In this document: positions 50,201 through 60,433 of the stretch, piece by piece
Layout of the letters: every line of letters begins with the position of its first letter
Position numbering within the stretch: position 1 is the first letter of the stretch
Assembly: GCA_026874595.1 (NCBI GenBank)
Contig: CM049308.1
Location: forward strand, 40,534,527-40,598,526
Length of the DNA stretch: 64,000 nt
Source of the DNA: Sipunculus nudus
Taxonomy: Eukaryota; Annelida; Sipuncula; Golfingiida; Sipunculidae
Direction: 5' to 3'
The notes under the pieces: model-generated
The model's database searches: none
Seen by the model: the letters and a program-made list of their open reading frames with translations, nothing else
Told to the model about the DNA's origin: nothing
Program-made: the position numbers and the translations under genes

Positions 50201-53200
50201 CATTCATGCAGTCCTTTCGTTTTTTTTTTTTTTTTTCGTTTTTTTTGTTATTGTTTGGATTTCGGATAAACTCAATTTTCAATTTTGGATAAACGATTGT
50301 ATGGATAAACGGTTTTCTTATAGACTACGCTTTACTGTACTTTTGGTTGAAAGGCTTGCATTTTTACAAAAGAGCAAAATGTAACATTTAATTGACAAAA
50401 AGAAAGGTGAAACAGGAGATACATTATTTGAGTCTTTCATTTTCAAAGGTATGTGAATAGAGTCATTTTTCGCATAACCACGAAGGGTATTTTTTTAGCC
50501 CACTTTTTTCTATTTTGTTTAAATGTTTGTGTTTATTGCGATACATTGTTTAATATTTTTACAGCTGAAATATTTATTACATGTTTAAAATGACACATTG
50601 CTTTTCTTGTTTAGCATGTTTAACGCTGGCGTTAATGTGTTAGCTGAAAATGGAATTAAATTTGCAATTAATGGACATACAATAAGAATGACATTATTTT
50701 CTGTTCCTTCCGGATATAAAATTTAATGTGCATGGGACCAGGAATAAGCCAAGGCGAATCACTAAGGTTATTTGAGCTTTCATTATTTGCACTGACGGGG
50801 TTGAAACCAGGACTGTCTGCTCCTGAATCCAACGACTCAACCACTCTATATATACCCCTAGATTTTAATTCTTTCCATTTATTATAACGAATAGGCAGGA
50901 CAGCTGAGCGCTAAAACGCTCGGCCTTCTCCGCTGGCGGGTTCGATCCCAGGTGCTGCCATGAAATTGGGTTGTAGTGGCCCGTCCAAGGTCGGGCTTCT
51001 CTCCGGATTCCTTCACCTCTCTCACTATGGTCTTCAACCTTATCAGCATCTTCTATTTTCGCCTTTAATATATATATCTAACTGTATACCGACTCAATCT
51101 GCCAAACTTCGTCATTGCTGAGGGAGCCAATGCGGGCCGGATTTTCCGGAGACCTGCATGTGACTGGCTCGAGCGCCGACTTCACTTTCAGTCAGTCAGT
51201 ATTTATACGAATAGAATTTGATGTTTCCATTACGAAGTCTTCATAATGGCGAGTCTTGCTAATCACCGAGAAACATCCTTTAGAAAGAGTAGAAAAGGGC
51301 ACATCATTTTAATAACTTTAATGAGAGTCTTAAACAACTTTTTTGTAATTTTTAGTGTATTCGTTAATTGAAAAAGTGCTGTTATAGCCGTTTCAGTGTT
51401 TTTTTTTTTCTTTTGGTAATTTTTAGTATTTTCGGTAATATTTCGGGAACTTTACTCCACTTTCCGGTGTTTACCGAATCCATGCTCGGATTTTTTATTC
51501 AGCTCTTTTCTTTATGGGAAATCGTTATCCATAGAAGTATAAAAGAAACAGGCAGCTGGAAACGTTCACACTATTAGTCATTGCTGATCGACCTTTTCAT
51601 TAATATGTCTATAAGCGCAGACGAAATTTGCTACAAAGCTGGCCAAGATTACGTGGGTCAAAATTTGAACCCACTTCTGTTTTCTTACATCAACATAAGT
51701 CGATTTTTAAAGTTTTATTATTACTGATGAGGTGAGGTGACGGGTATACCCGGCAATTTATTATTCAGCTTCTTGAACCTACTTTTCAATTTTTTAAAAA
51801 CATAAAATTTGATACTCATGTAATACTCACAAGCACCATGTCGGGTACAAATGGAAACGGGAATGTGATGCTGAAACTGGCGCACATCTATAAGACAGAG
51901 AAAAAACAGATGGTCAGCATTACTGCTGGCGGGGAAATTAGGCCAAAAAAAAATGTTTGGTTCTCAGCCAATTTTTTCAGAAAACAATGGGGTGGGCGGT
52001 TTTTTTTTATGTTTTGATAAAAATGTCAAATGATAAAGGAAAAGCTGTTAATAACATAACATAACAATGGATTTTTTATCAAAATTGTATGATTTTATCT
52101 TCTATAATGAAATGTCCGAGCGGCTTGAGCCCAAAATTGTTAAGTTTCTTAATAAAATAAAAATCCAAATTGATGCGGGGGTAAAAAATTGACGCCGGCG
52201 GTGCCGGAGATCCATAGCTTTTATTTATTTATTTTTTTGGCCTTGGACTTGATTAGAATAATTGTGTAACCAGATGCATGCGTGTGTAGTCGTACGACCA
52301 CAAGATGCCTCCTTAATCAAGCATCCCTGAGTATTCCGGGTCTATGTCCACATCACGCTTCAGTAACACGGGTTCACCTGATCAGCTTAAAGGATGTTGG
52401 CCCTTGTTATTTTGAATAGACCGGTCTCCCTATGGACAGATTAACCACCCTGTGTCAACATGGTATCCTATAAATTAAAATTGTATTGCGGCGATCCAGT
52501 TTACTTTAGATGTTTCTTTTATATAAACCTCCACAAATTTCACCAAAACCTATTCATAGGAATATATTTTTGCGTAAAGTTGCTAACGGGGGGTACAAGC
52601 TAAAGGGGGAAACAATATACCTTAATGACTGGCGGAGGTATGATGACAGGTAACATATAACATGGACCATCTGTTTGTTTGTTAAAACAAAGAAAAAATA
52701 ATAAGTACTGGATACTCACATTATTAATAAATATAAAAAAAATATCTATAAATTATATTCAATGAACGTCTTATAATATTAAATATGCGATGCCTTCAAA
52801 GTGGAACATAACTCAGTGCATCGACAAAACATAATGATGTATTAATAAATTGCATAAATTGTGACACTTTGTATACAGGTCGCTGAATTAGAGGCGATCT
52901 TATTTATGCCAATAAAAACACCTCTTCTTGGGAAGAAAGGGCCTAAGCTACGTTTCCTTAAGCCCGAATGCGAGAGCGAACGAGATTGTGAACGCGAATT
53001 TTTGTCGCTAACCGTTTGGATTTCCTCCATGTCTGCGTCATATTCTCCGGTCGAATTTGTGAATCGCCAGAAGGTCGCCGAATTCCAAGCCCGCCAGGAA
53101 GTCGAGCGTATTATTACCAAGTAATAAATAGTGAAAATAAAATTTTAGATAATAAGAACCAAAATGTCAGCTTTAAGATAAATCCATCAGTAATCCATAC

Positions 53201-55405
53201 TAAGTTCATTGATGTAACTATAATTATTGTTCTTAGTTTATTTTATTATTACAAATATGTTTTTACTTCATTCAGACATTTCAAATGGCCAGTTCAATAC
53301 AATATAGCAAACAAGGCATATCACAGATTTACCATCATAACATTTATTATTGCAATTATGTATTATAATGTGTCTGGAATCTTTTCGTGGCCGAATACAC
53401 AAATGTTCATGTAGGAGTTCATTAGTGAGAGTGGCAAGGTAGTCTCTCTAGGAAAAATGAATTAATGAATTGTCTTTTACACTTAGCACATCAAGATTAG
53501 CGAACTGGCAGGAGGAATAATCATTATGGAATAATTAACCTGACAGTGAGAAATGTTCATTTTATTTGTTTTGTCTTCACCTTCTATATATACGAGTCAA
53601 CTAGGACAGGGACAAGCAGTTAAAGTTACAGTTTGGAGTTGGAGTTATAAGTTACCTTATAAGTTACATTTAGATAGAGAAGAATTTTTTATTAGCTAGG
53701 ATTATTGCCAGCAAGTGAAGTCATCATCATGAATTTACGTAAGACGAATAACAGAAACTTTTTACATAAAGATAAAGGAATAAACCATTGTTACATCATC
53801 AACAAGTCTGCTGCTCCTGGAACTGCCAAACAACAATAATATATCACCGATCAACAAACATAAAATTCCAACCGGTGATAGTATTTTACGCTTAAAATCT
53901 AACCTGTCACATATCGGACGGGGATCGGGCGGTGCACCATGAACTATGGTGATCAAAAATGGCAGGCGCCGTCCGAGTTACGGATCATGGTCATTTGGTC
54001 TGTCGATGCCCGCCAGACACTCGGGCTACGCCCGACGTCCTGCCTGACGTCGTCGAATATATATATATATGACATGTAAAAAGTTTGTCACATCAAATTT
54101 CCTAAGTCTAACAGAGTGAAGAGCACTACACAGCTTCTAAATATTGTGGCTAGCTAAGATGCCGCCAAAGAAGACCAAGGGAGCAAAGAAACCCGTTCCT
54201 AAGAAGACACGAGAAGGTGACACGAGAGCCTGAGTCCGCTTCTTCGGAGCATGAACTGGAAGCTGAGTTGACAGAGCCCGTCCGGGGGCCGAAGTAGTCA
54301 CCCGACGGCGGCCCGACACCAGCACGGAGCGTGCTCGCAGCATGTTCGACTTCACACAGGTCGGGCGGAATACGGGAGGGGGTCATTCGAGTATCGTAGG
54401 GAGCCGATGCGGCGGCCGCAATGCTCTATCGACCTCCGTCCGAATCTTTTAAACAAAAATTCGTCTAAAATCGTCGGAGTGCTGCCCGAATATCGATCGC
54501 ATGTTGGCCGCTGCCCGAGCGATCTACAGGCGACCTGTTTACGAGCTCTGAGACCTCAAAAATCGCCATTGGAAAATCGCTGATTTAAGAATAGGTTTCG
54601 GTGCCCTGCGGTCGTCGGTCGACCCCTAAAAATCGCGGCGGAGTCCGCAGTGATCGAGCAAACACCGGCCGTATTCTTGCCGAAAATGCACCTTTCAGTT
54701 CGCAAAGGAGTCGGACGGTCTCGGTTTTGGATATATGTGACGCAGGCTTAAGCGACGCGACACGCGGTTTCTTGGGGTTTTTTTTTTCAAAAATAAATTA
54801 CAGAAATGTTGGTTTAATTCGTGAGTTTTGTACAACCTACCAAAGTGCATTATAGAATTAAAAGTATGCTGGAATTTGTATTTATCTGAACATAAATAAT
54901 ATGTTGCTCGACTTTTTCAAGAGAGATATACCACCGTTTAAACAATTTTGTGCTTTTATTTATAAATTCTATCCCAGTGTCTCCACGTTACCATCACTCT
55001 ATGTCTTCAGCATGCTGGCTTTGCTTTATAGGCACATGCGTGCTGTAAACAAGGGGATGTCTTTCTTCGTGAGGTTGTGAGGTCATTTTAAGCAAGGAGT
55101 TTGAACTTCTTTGTTTTAAGGAATTCCCATGCGAATGCCGCGAGATAGGCTTCTGAATCGCTCTCGCTCTCCCCGACGCTCATATGGAAACGCTTGAGTG
55201 ATTATACCATAGAAACGATGTTCATCGCGCTCGCTTTCGTGTTCGCGCTAATGGAAACGCTGTTTTAACCTGAAAAAAAAATGTCTAAGTTTAAAATTTC
55301 AGACAGAAAAAATTAAGTGGTATGTTGTATACAAACCGCTGATATGGTGAGCAAGGCAAGGACCAGTCTCACGTTGTACCGAGGTCTGCCATGTGACGTC
55401 TCCAT
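34681..55405 (-). CDS. ZIFL-type MFS transporter, copy 2, intact
   Basis: Twelve coding exons join on the - strand: 55405-55337, 51887-51831, 50097-50015, 49089-48938, 40887-40765, 40477-40318, 39528-39392, 37442-37362, 36690-36572, 36075-36002, 35726-35565 and 34855-34681. All phases agree, introns are GT-AG, and the total is 1392 bases (463 residues plus stop). Features: a first helix (LVLALLTIS) before MCASFSITFPFPF; motif A (NGLLTDKFGRRP, residues about 71-84); GYLAEPADKYPHIFS near residue 162, characteristic of ZIFL-like proteins; a basic central loop (exon 39528-39392); and a second half starting SYTTDYIGTVIG. The usual MFS length and twelve-helix pattern are met. Expected role: proton-coupled export across the plasma or a vesicle membrane; the substrate is unknown. 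The start chosen is the ATG at 55405; an alternative upstream start exists at 59459. Confidence 0.8.
35050..35268. mobile_element. Small MITE with GGATCC-containing ends and poly-C tracts
   Basis: The left end CAGAAGCGGATCCAGG is inverted at the right end CCTGGATCCGCCCCTG. Both are flanked by ATTAT, a possible 5-bp target duplication. The interior contains three long C runs and no gene. It lies in the last intron of MFS copy 2. Confidence 0.65.
37883..38012. repeat. Poly-C tract with flanking repeat sequence
   Basis: A C run of about 20 bases (near 37909-37931) is followed by an A run. It lies in an intron of MFS copy 2 and resembles the C runs of the element at 35050-35268, but I find no clear inverted ends. 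Confidence 0.4.
38581..39110. repeat. CGTAGG-motif-rich stretch, possible DNA transposon remnant
   Basis: The words GTCGTAGG, TTCGTAGG, CGTAGGTT and their complements (CCTACGAC-type) recur about a dozen times in an otherwise AT-rich intron. The pattern resembles the subterminal arrays of the elements at 12741-14722 and 40999-46679. Clear terminal repeats were not found. Confidence 0.35.
39655..39975. repeat. 24-bp minisatellite
   Basis: About a dozen units of 24 bp carry ATACCGAAAAGCAGCGC followed by ATACACA or a close variant. The - strand open frame at 39520-39858, with an 8-residue Cys/Phe-rich period, is an artefact of this repeat. It lies between two coding exons of MFS copy 2 (39528 and 40318). 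Confidence 0.9.
41290..41860. repeat. Left subterminal array of ACGGT(G) motifs
   Basis: The words CTACGGTG, TACGGT and CACGGT recur every 10-20 bases, about 30 times, between the terminal repeat and the first gene of the Harbinger element. Such arrays are usually binding sites for the element's own DNA-binding protein. The ORFs seen here in several frames are by-products. Confidence 0.8.
41932..43525 (+). CDS. Harbinger Myb/SANT-like DNA-binding partner protein
   Basis: Exon 1 (41932-42505) and exon 2 (42650-43525) are joined by a GT-AG intron with consistent phase. The N-terminus is basic then very acidic (DDKDDDDQEPEQDDDDE). It is followed by a helical DNA-binding domain around AEWLKANQFLYDKGKADY...WDEKAAEL, as in the MADF/Myb-like partners of Harbinger transposases. 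The C-terminus is Pro/Ser/Thr- and Gln-rich. Family knowledge: the partner binds the element ends and brings in the transposase. An A8 run at 42151-42158 puts the two halves of exon 1 out of frame by one base, so this copy is broken unless the run is miscounted. Confidence 0.75.
43526..44337. other. Spacer between the two Harbinger genes
   Basis: AT-rich sequence with A runs and a (TA)n run at about 44251-44277. It presumably holds the 3' untranslated regions of both convergent genes. Confidence 0.5.
44338..45841 (-). CDS. Harbinger DDE transposase (HARBI1-like), one frameshift
   Basis: Exon 1 is 45841-45617 and exon 2 is 45485-44338, joined in phase across a GT-AG intron (…RRSCW then VRPWIEKRP). 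The catalytic triad is present: Asp in ALDGKH, Asp in IIADDAF and Glu in IVENAFG. The helix-turn-helix-like N-terminal half (GYRVAHNT-type, here YGFRVAHNTISHVVKEV) is also intact. At the C5 run 45013-45017 (G run on the coding strand) one base appears to be missing: the protein passes from CPRRGG to YYNYKGFHS with a -1 shift. Total length about 457 residues, normal for the family. It is convergent with its DNA-binding partner, 0.8 kb away. Confidence 0.85.
45870..46620. repeat. Right subterminal array of ACGGT(G)/ACCGT motifs
   Basis: The same motif as in the left array recurs here. The orientation flips from ACCGT-rich (45880-46140) to ACGGT-rich (46170-46460). Near 46550-46610 there are about three tandem copies of a 22-23 bp word containing ACACGGTGATGCCCGAAG. 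Confidence 0.8.
46680..47007. other. Non-coding spacer in MFS copy 2 intron
   Basis: Short stretch between the Harbinger and hAT elements. It contains a C run near 46801-46814 and no gene. Confidence 0.5.
47008..48888. mobile_element. Non-autonomous hAT (Charlie-like) element
   Basis: The left end CAGGGGTGGGCAAACT and right end AGTTTGGCCACCCCTG form the inverted repeat characteristic of Charlie-type hAT elements. The 8 bases outside are TCATAGTC and TCGTAACA, only partly alike, so the duplication is degraded or the copy is old. No transposase is recognisable inside. A second inverted-repeat element is nested at 48427-48809. The right end lies only 49 bases from coding exon 48938-49089 of MFS copy 2, close to its splice donor. 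Confidence 0.65.
48427..48809. mobile_element. Foldback hAT-like MITE nested in the hAT element
   Basis: Inverted arms of about 125-130 bp begin TAGTCTCTCCAACAGA on the left and end with its complement on the right. They share GGTGCCGCTACCGCTCTTG and GTCTGTTATTGGACGCCAT. The flanking 8-mers TGTCACAT (48418-48425 and 48810-48817) are identical, the target duplication length of hAT elements. The good duplication shows this insertion is younger than the surrounding hAT copy. Confidence 0.85.
50790..50850 (-). repeat. tRNA-like SINE head, reverse orientation
   Basis: On the - strand an A-box-like GAGTGGTTGAGTCGTT (50846-50831) is followed by a B-box-like GGTTTCAACCCC (50808-50797), the spacing of a pol III promoter. 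It is too diverged to be a working tRNA gene and probably represents the head of a tRNA-derived SINE. Confidence 0.45.
50893..51200 (+). repeat. tRNA-derived SINE
   Basis: The sequence starts GGCAGGACAGCTGAGCGC (A-box region) and contains GGTTCGATCCC (B box, about 50939-50949). It then continues into a unique body of about 250 bp that runs past GCCGACTTCACTTTC. This is the form of a tRNA-headed SINE; the 3' end is not sharply defined. Confidence 0.65.
53900..54770 (+). pseudogene. Remnant of a DNA transposon with a Lys-rich ORF start (Harbinger-like?)
   Basis: A GC- and CpG-rich island in an AT-rich intron. An ATG at 54159 opens MPPKKTKGAKKPVPKKT and is soon stopped. The next frame continues EPESASSEHELEAELTEP, so one base is off. 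This Lys-rich then acidic opening resembles the partner protein at 41932. No DNA-binding domain or terminal repeats were found, so the assignment is tentative. Confidence 0.3.
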
Positions 55406-55919
55406 TTTCAACAAAACTGTTCTACAATTATTAAAAAAGTACAGTAGTCTTTGTAGTCTCTCTATATGTTGGGAAATAAAATGGTGCCTGTTCACAAACA
55501 AGGTACGGCAGGTACAAATGAATTATTATTCTATTCAACGTACTGCACAACTTCATTTAAACTTAGGAATAATTTCTCCCAGCCTTCTATTGATACTCGG
55601 GTCATCAACGTATATATGTATATAGACTCCAACTTTATTATCAGTAGACAAATCTTAGCTAAAACATGGTCATATATGACAGTCGTACTTACCGCACAGT
55701 AAATTGTAGGCTATATACCTAATGAAACCTTGCCAGTTGTGCACTCATTCATAATTATTAATTTTTCGTGCATTTGCAGTTCATCATGTATGTCTGTCCA
55801 AAAGAGTAAGGCAATATAATACTTCCACAGGATTTTATAAACTAGCTCATTATTTTATACACTCTAGCTCTGTAATATCTTCTTTTTAATTTTCCATATA
55901 ACGTGCACCTGTACGGGAC

Positions 55920-56755
55920 CTAATCTTTTCCATTGACAAGGCGGGCGGCGCTGGTATCACGTGGTATTCTATCCTGTAATTATTTTTGCCATATGGAACT
56001 GAACTCAAGCTCAGTGACATTTTACAGTAGTTACACAAACACGTGGTGATATCAGGCCATAAATATAATATTACACGTTTACAATTCGTGGTTTTCTACG
56101 ATACAGAGAGATCGTGAGTATCAAGCCCTTTTTTATGCACTTAGGTTGCGGATACTACCTTATATATACTCTACCCTCAAGATTTTACAATTTGCAATTT
56201 AACTATTGACCAATGAACAGTAACCAAACCGCAGGATCAAAAAGGTCTCTCTGGCTCTGCGGAGAGACTTAAACTCGCGCATGATTATAATAACCTGGAA
56301 ATAGTGCGGGTTCCCTACTCAAGGAGTTATTACTATAAAAAGTATTATTACAAATGATATTCGAATTGAAACCAACACTTAAACATGTAACGTAGCGGAT
56401 ATAAACAAAATAACCAAGTTTTATCCATTAATTACCCATTCTTACTGAAAGCCCATCCGAACTATTTGTTCTTGTGGCAGCGTTTTTGCGTGCGTACACA
56501 CAAAACTGTTAAAACAGTTTTTTTTTTTACAAAACATAACTGTAGTGCTTAACCATTGTAATGGTGAGTATGCATTATATCGTATTGTGATACCGTCTGG
56601 TTAGAGATATCTATACAGATTATTATCTTGCAACCTACTACAAGATTAATTCAAACCAGAGATTACCCAACAAGGGTTATTTACAGGAATTTGTTCTCAG
56701 TTCAGAATACCACGTGATACCAGCGCCGACCCGCCTTGTCCATGGAAAAGATTAG
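55920..56755. mobile_element. Inverted-repeat DNA element without coding content
   Basis: The left arm starts at 55920 (CTAATCTTTTCCATTGACAA) and contains GGCGCTGGTATCACGTGGTATTCT (near 55948). The right arm is its inverse, ending GGAAAAGATTAG at 56755. The arms are about 50-55 bp. The flank just left (55865-55919, GTGCACCTGTACGGGACC) is similar to 59225-59297, so this element interrupts a copy of another dispersed repeat. No clear target duplication was found. Confidence 0.65.
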
Positions 56756-56814
56756 TGCCAGGGGCCTCGCCGGGAATCTTAACATCATGGTAAAAGGAGC
56801 ACCAAAAACGTGCA

Positions 56815-57301
56815 TAATACGCCCGTCTTATATCTTGTAACCTCTGACCTCATTAATAAACGTGAAATCTGCTGAGAATTGAATTGAGGTGAAAAACTCT
56901 TTTGGTAAATATGTGCGAGTTCCTTGTTAAGTCATCACGGTGCCTCCAAAGTGCGGTGACCTCTGACCTCATTAAATATGCGTGGATTTTGCTTGAAATC
57001 ACACCTAGGTGAGATATTTTATTGATTAACATTTCTGATGAATTTTATCAAATCCTTCATATTCTTCGTAAGTTAACGCGGCGTATCCACAAAGTAGCCA
57101 GGTGACCCGTGACCTCATTAAATATGCGTGGATTGTGCCTATAATCGAACTCAAGCGAGAGAATCTGTTGGGAAGTAGTCATGGTTAGTTTGGTGAAAAT
57201 CCATCAGAGCCCCGGTAAGTTATCGCGGCGACACTGAAAGTTTATGGACGGACGGGCTGTGGGTTTACCATAATACGTTTCGTCATATGACGGGCGTATA
57301 A
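56815..57301. repeat. Repeat element with three about 150-bp monomers and ACGGACGG motif
   Basis: Three monomers carry GTGACCTCTGACCTCATTAA, ATATGCGTGGATT and AGTTATCGCGGCG-like words. The edges TAATACGCCCGTC (56815) and GACGGGCGTATA (57289) are inverted. A GGACGGACGGG word lies near the right end. The layout resembles bivalve elements with tandem cores and ACGG microsatellites. Confidence 0.5.
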
Positions 57302-59420
57302 AAGTATGAATAACAAGTTACGTTTTAATAATATTAAAGTTAGCAGAATTTACATTCGTATCTTTTTCAACAGACTTCTCCTAAGGCGCCGTCGGTGTGG
57401 GACAAGAAATGGAGAGCGTCCGTCCGTCTTTCCGTCGTGTCGTCCGTCCATCCGTCACAGATATGATGTTAACGCAATAATGTACACAGCGGCGATAGTG
57501 CTAAAATGATGTTAACGAAATAAATTAAAAAGAATTTAAGGCACAGTCACCAAACTCACAGCATTGATTCACCTCATGAAGGGCTAGGTCACGTCCGAAT
57601 ATGGATTACCTTGATGCATTTTTCAAGGTCACAGAGGCAATCATGCTTAAATAATAAGAATTATAGACATAGTTACATCGCAGGTGTGATACACTTCATG
57701 ACGGACCAGGAATAGTGCGACCATGGATAACCTTGATGTTTTCTTCAAGGTCACAGAGGCAATCTTTGTGGGTGACATTGACCCATCTCAAATTTCTTAC
57801 AGGTATTCACAACTTTTATTCAAACTGCTCATTACACGCGGGAGACATACCAGATCTGTTCCACAGATCAAGTTTTTTTTTTTTTTCTTGTTAATAATTC
57901 AAAAAGGACATCCCAGTCTAGATATCCGTACTGTGTTGTTATCCGAGAAATATATAAATACGGAATATTTGTACTGTAATTTGTAATTTATACCATGTAT
58001 TTCTGACCGACTGAACCAGGCTTTGGGTCTGAGTGACAAGTACCCATTTTAGAAATAAGGACACTTAGAATATCATAAAATGAGACTACTAACAATTATA
58101 TCTAGGAGTACTACAAACTGTTTTATCACGGGGTTCCATACGGACAGAAATAAGAGCCTGAAGTAGTGCCAGGTTTGCAGCACAGCTGCCAGGCTGCAGT
58201 AATTATCTCAGTGTTCAAATACAACTTTGAAGTTGAGTGTTCAACGTTAAACGTTATTCATAAAGGTAATAGTATTGTTCCTTCGTTAAATTTATTTAGA
58301 GACAGTACCAAACATGTCTCTCCAAGAGCTTAAAGGTGCCCGTTTACCTGCCTTTTGAAAAAGAATTCATGTGATGTCTGGCTTCCATGTGTATACATAA
58401 TGATCTAAGAATAATTTTGGTTGTGAAAAATTCTTATAAGCCCTTAGTAAAGGATATATGAACTTGATTATCAACAAAATGTTTGTAAACACAGCAACGT
58501 TAACAAACGGGAGTAACATGTAACCTTAGGTAGCAGGTTGCATATATGCGGAGGAAGAAAGGTCACTTGTTGAAAAACGCCATTTGCAAAGCTCTGGCTT
58601 ATCTGACATGCTGCTATTATTTTGGCCGTCCCCCACATATTATAAACACGTCGATATAAACAAAAACAAGCAGCCTGTGTGCGGTGATATCCACGTTTTC
58701 TGGCCCATTTTTATAAAAGCTCCAAGGGTAAACCATTAGTTTATAAAGGTCTAATAGGTGGTTGGGCCCCTTTAAAATTAAGAGCCTTTTCTCTACCAGC
58801 GGGGTTTTAAGCATGGTCAAGAGGCCTCCTGTTTAAAAGGTACATATTCATATTTCGCATGTTCTTGTGTTTACAATTAATGCAATATTATTACCTTTAT
58901 CATAAATACATGATACATAAATTACATGAAATAATTTAACGCAGCAATTCTTTCTGGCTACGTACAGGGATAAAAAATGTGAGCCTACCTGTAAACGTGA
59001 CTCATTTCTAAAACTTGTTTTGACTAGTTTTAGATTACATTTACTGGTAACGCCACGGAGAACACTTGGAAACTCAAAACACCTGAAGCTTGCGGTTAAC
59101 TAAATATTCATGAATGAAACAAAAGTCAGATCATAGACCGTGTCGTGCTACCAATACAATAACGTTTAGACCTGTACAGATGTGCGCTTACAGGAGTGAA
59201 AGGCCAACGACTTCTACATGTTGTAAACATTTGGAATGCTCCAGCTCTACAATATCTTCTTTTTTATTACCATATCACGTGCACCTGTTTGGGACCGGCT
59301 CTACAGAAAATTACGGATCTGGCAGCAGTGACAGTTTATGTTATTGTTAAACGAATGGAACCGTCCTTCTTGCGGATTTATGACCTCGACTTATAAATCG
59401 AGCGACACATGCAGTCTTAC
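57302..59420. other. Non-coding; first intron/upstream region of MFS copy 2
   Basis: Contains a CCGTCC-type short-repeat patch (57415-57460), duplicated words GATAACCTTGATG..TTCAAGGTCACAGAGGCAATC (57610 and 57725), and otherwise AT-rich sequence. The open frames at 57723-57986 and 58617-58820 show no recognisable domain. Confidence 0.45.
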
Positions 59421-59459
59421 CTTGACTGTATCTTCTGTAAATCCCGTGTTATTTTCCAT
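59421..59459 (-). CDS. Possible alternative first exon of MFS copy 2
   Basis: An ATG at 59459 opens 13 codons (MENNTGFTEDTVK) ending at a consensus donor (AAG|GTAAGA). Joined to the next exon (55421 downward), it continues NSFVENGDVTW, an acidic stretch that looks like a natural cytosolic N-terminus. But this frame is one base off from the membrane-helix frame of the same exon. Either the true protein starts at 55405 and this is a leader exon, or one base is wrong in 55380-55405. Confidence 0.4.
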
Positions 59460-60218
59460 TAATGTTACAGCCAGTTATGCGTCTAAGTCGGTGTGCTAAA
59501 CAGACCGCGGACAAAAAAAAACAAAGCGTGTTGCTTTAAAGTGTGCGCGAGATAAATGAGAGCTTGGTCGTGCAAAATATATTATAGAAAAAAAACAGTG
59601 TGTCTAGTCAACGGTTAGTCAGGCGCGGGTTTCGTGCCAAATAAACATATTCCCCATTTTTGGCAAGTGTTTTTATAATTTTTCGAAAGGTCTAGAAAAG
59701 AGTCGGTTCTATTCACTAGCGTATTTAAAAAAAATTCATCAGTCTAGTACAATATTATACTTCCATATTACCCGTTCTTTAGTAGTTCACGTTGTTCAAG
59801 ATAGATGGCGCTGCTCTAACCCAAATCGGATGTCATACGTCTCCGGATTTATGGAAAATATAGGAATTTTCCCCTTAGGACACTTTGTATCGTTCCCGAC
59901 AGATCAAGCCCAGAAACGGTGGTGCCACCCTTAATTATAATATTTATGAAGGTTTCTTCTCGGGGTAATCGTGGAATAAGGTTAAGTCATGTTCATAAAG
60001 CTTATTATTTGTCTTTATATATGAAAGTGCATTGATTAATCTTAACTGTTATCTGTTAAGAAAAAAGAAAATTATCCAAAAAGAGACCTTCAAGAATCAT
60101 ATTTTATACCATACATAAATATATGCCTTTAATACAACAGTGTTAATACTATAGTAAAAAACTATTTTATCTATGCTTAGGGGCTTGCATAGTCTTGGCC
60201 AGATTGTCTTATTTATAA
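59460..60218. other. Region upstream of MFS copy 2, no gene seen
   Basis: If transcription of MFS copy 2 begins near 59460-59520, its promoter would lie here. I cannot point to a specific core element. Confidence 0.35.
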
Positions 60219-60433
60219 GGGCCCCGCTTAAAAAGCGGTGCCCTAAGGTGATCACCGAGTCGGTCTGTTCATCCGTCCTTTCGTACTAGCGTCCTTCTGT
60301 CCATCCGTCAGTGATGCTTTCAGACATGTCGAATTTCCAATATGGCCACCAGAGCTGATGAAGAGATGGTCGGGGAAAATGTACCTGCTTTTATATGTTT
60401 TGAAAAAACAACATCGCAGAAGTTACCTAACTT

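Noticed and set aside
52842-53124. Overlapping open frames of 92 and 87 codons on opposite strands
   Set aside because: I considered an MFS exon, but neither frame matches copy 1, no splice phases fit, and the sequence resembles the GCGAACxCGAA-type repeat near 55150-55265.
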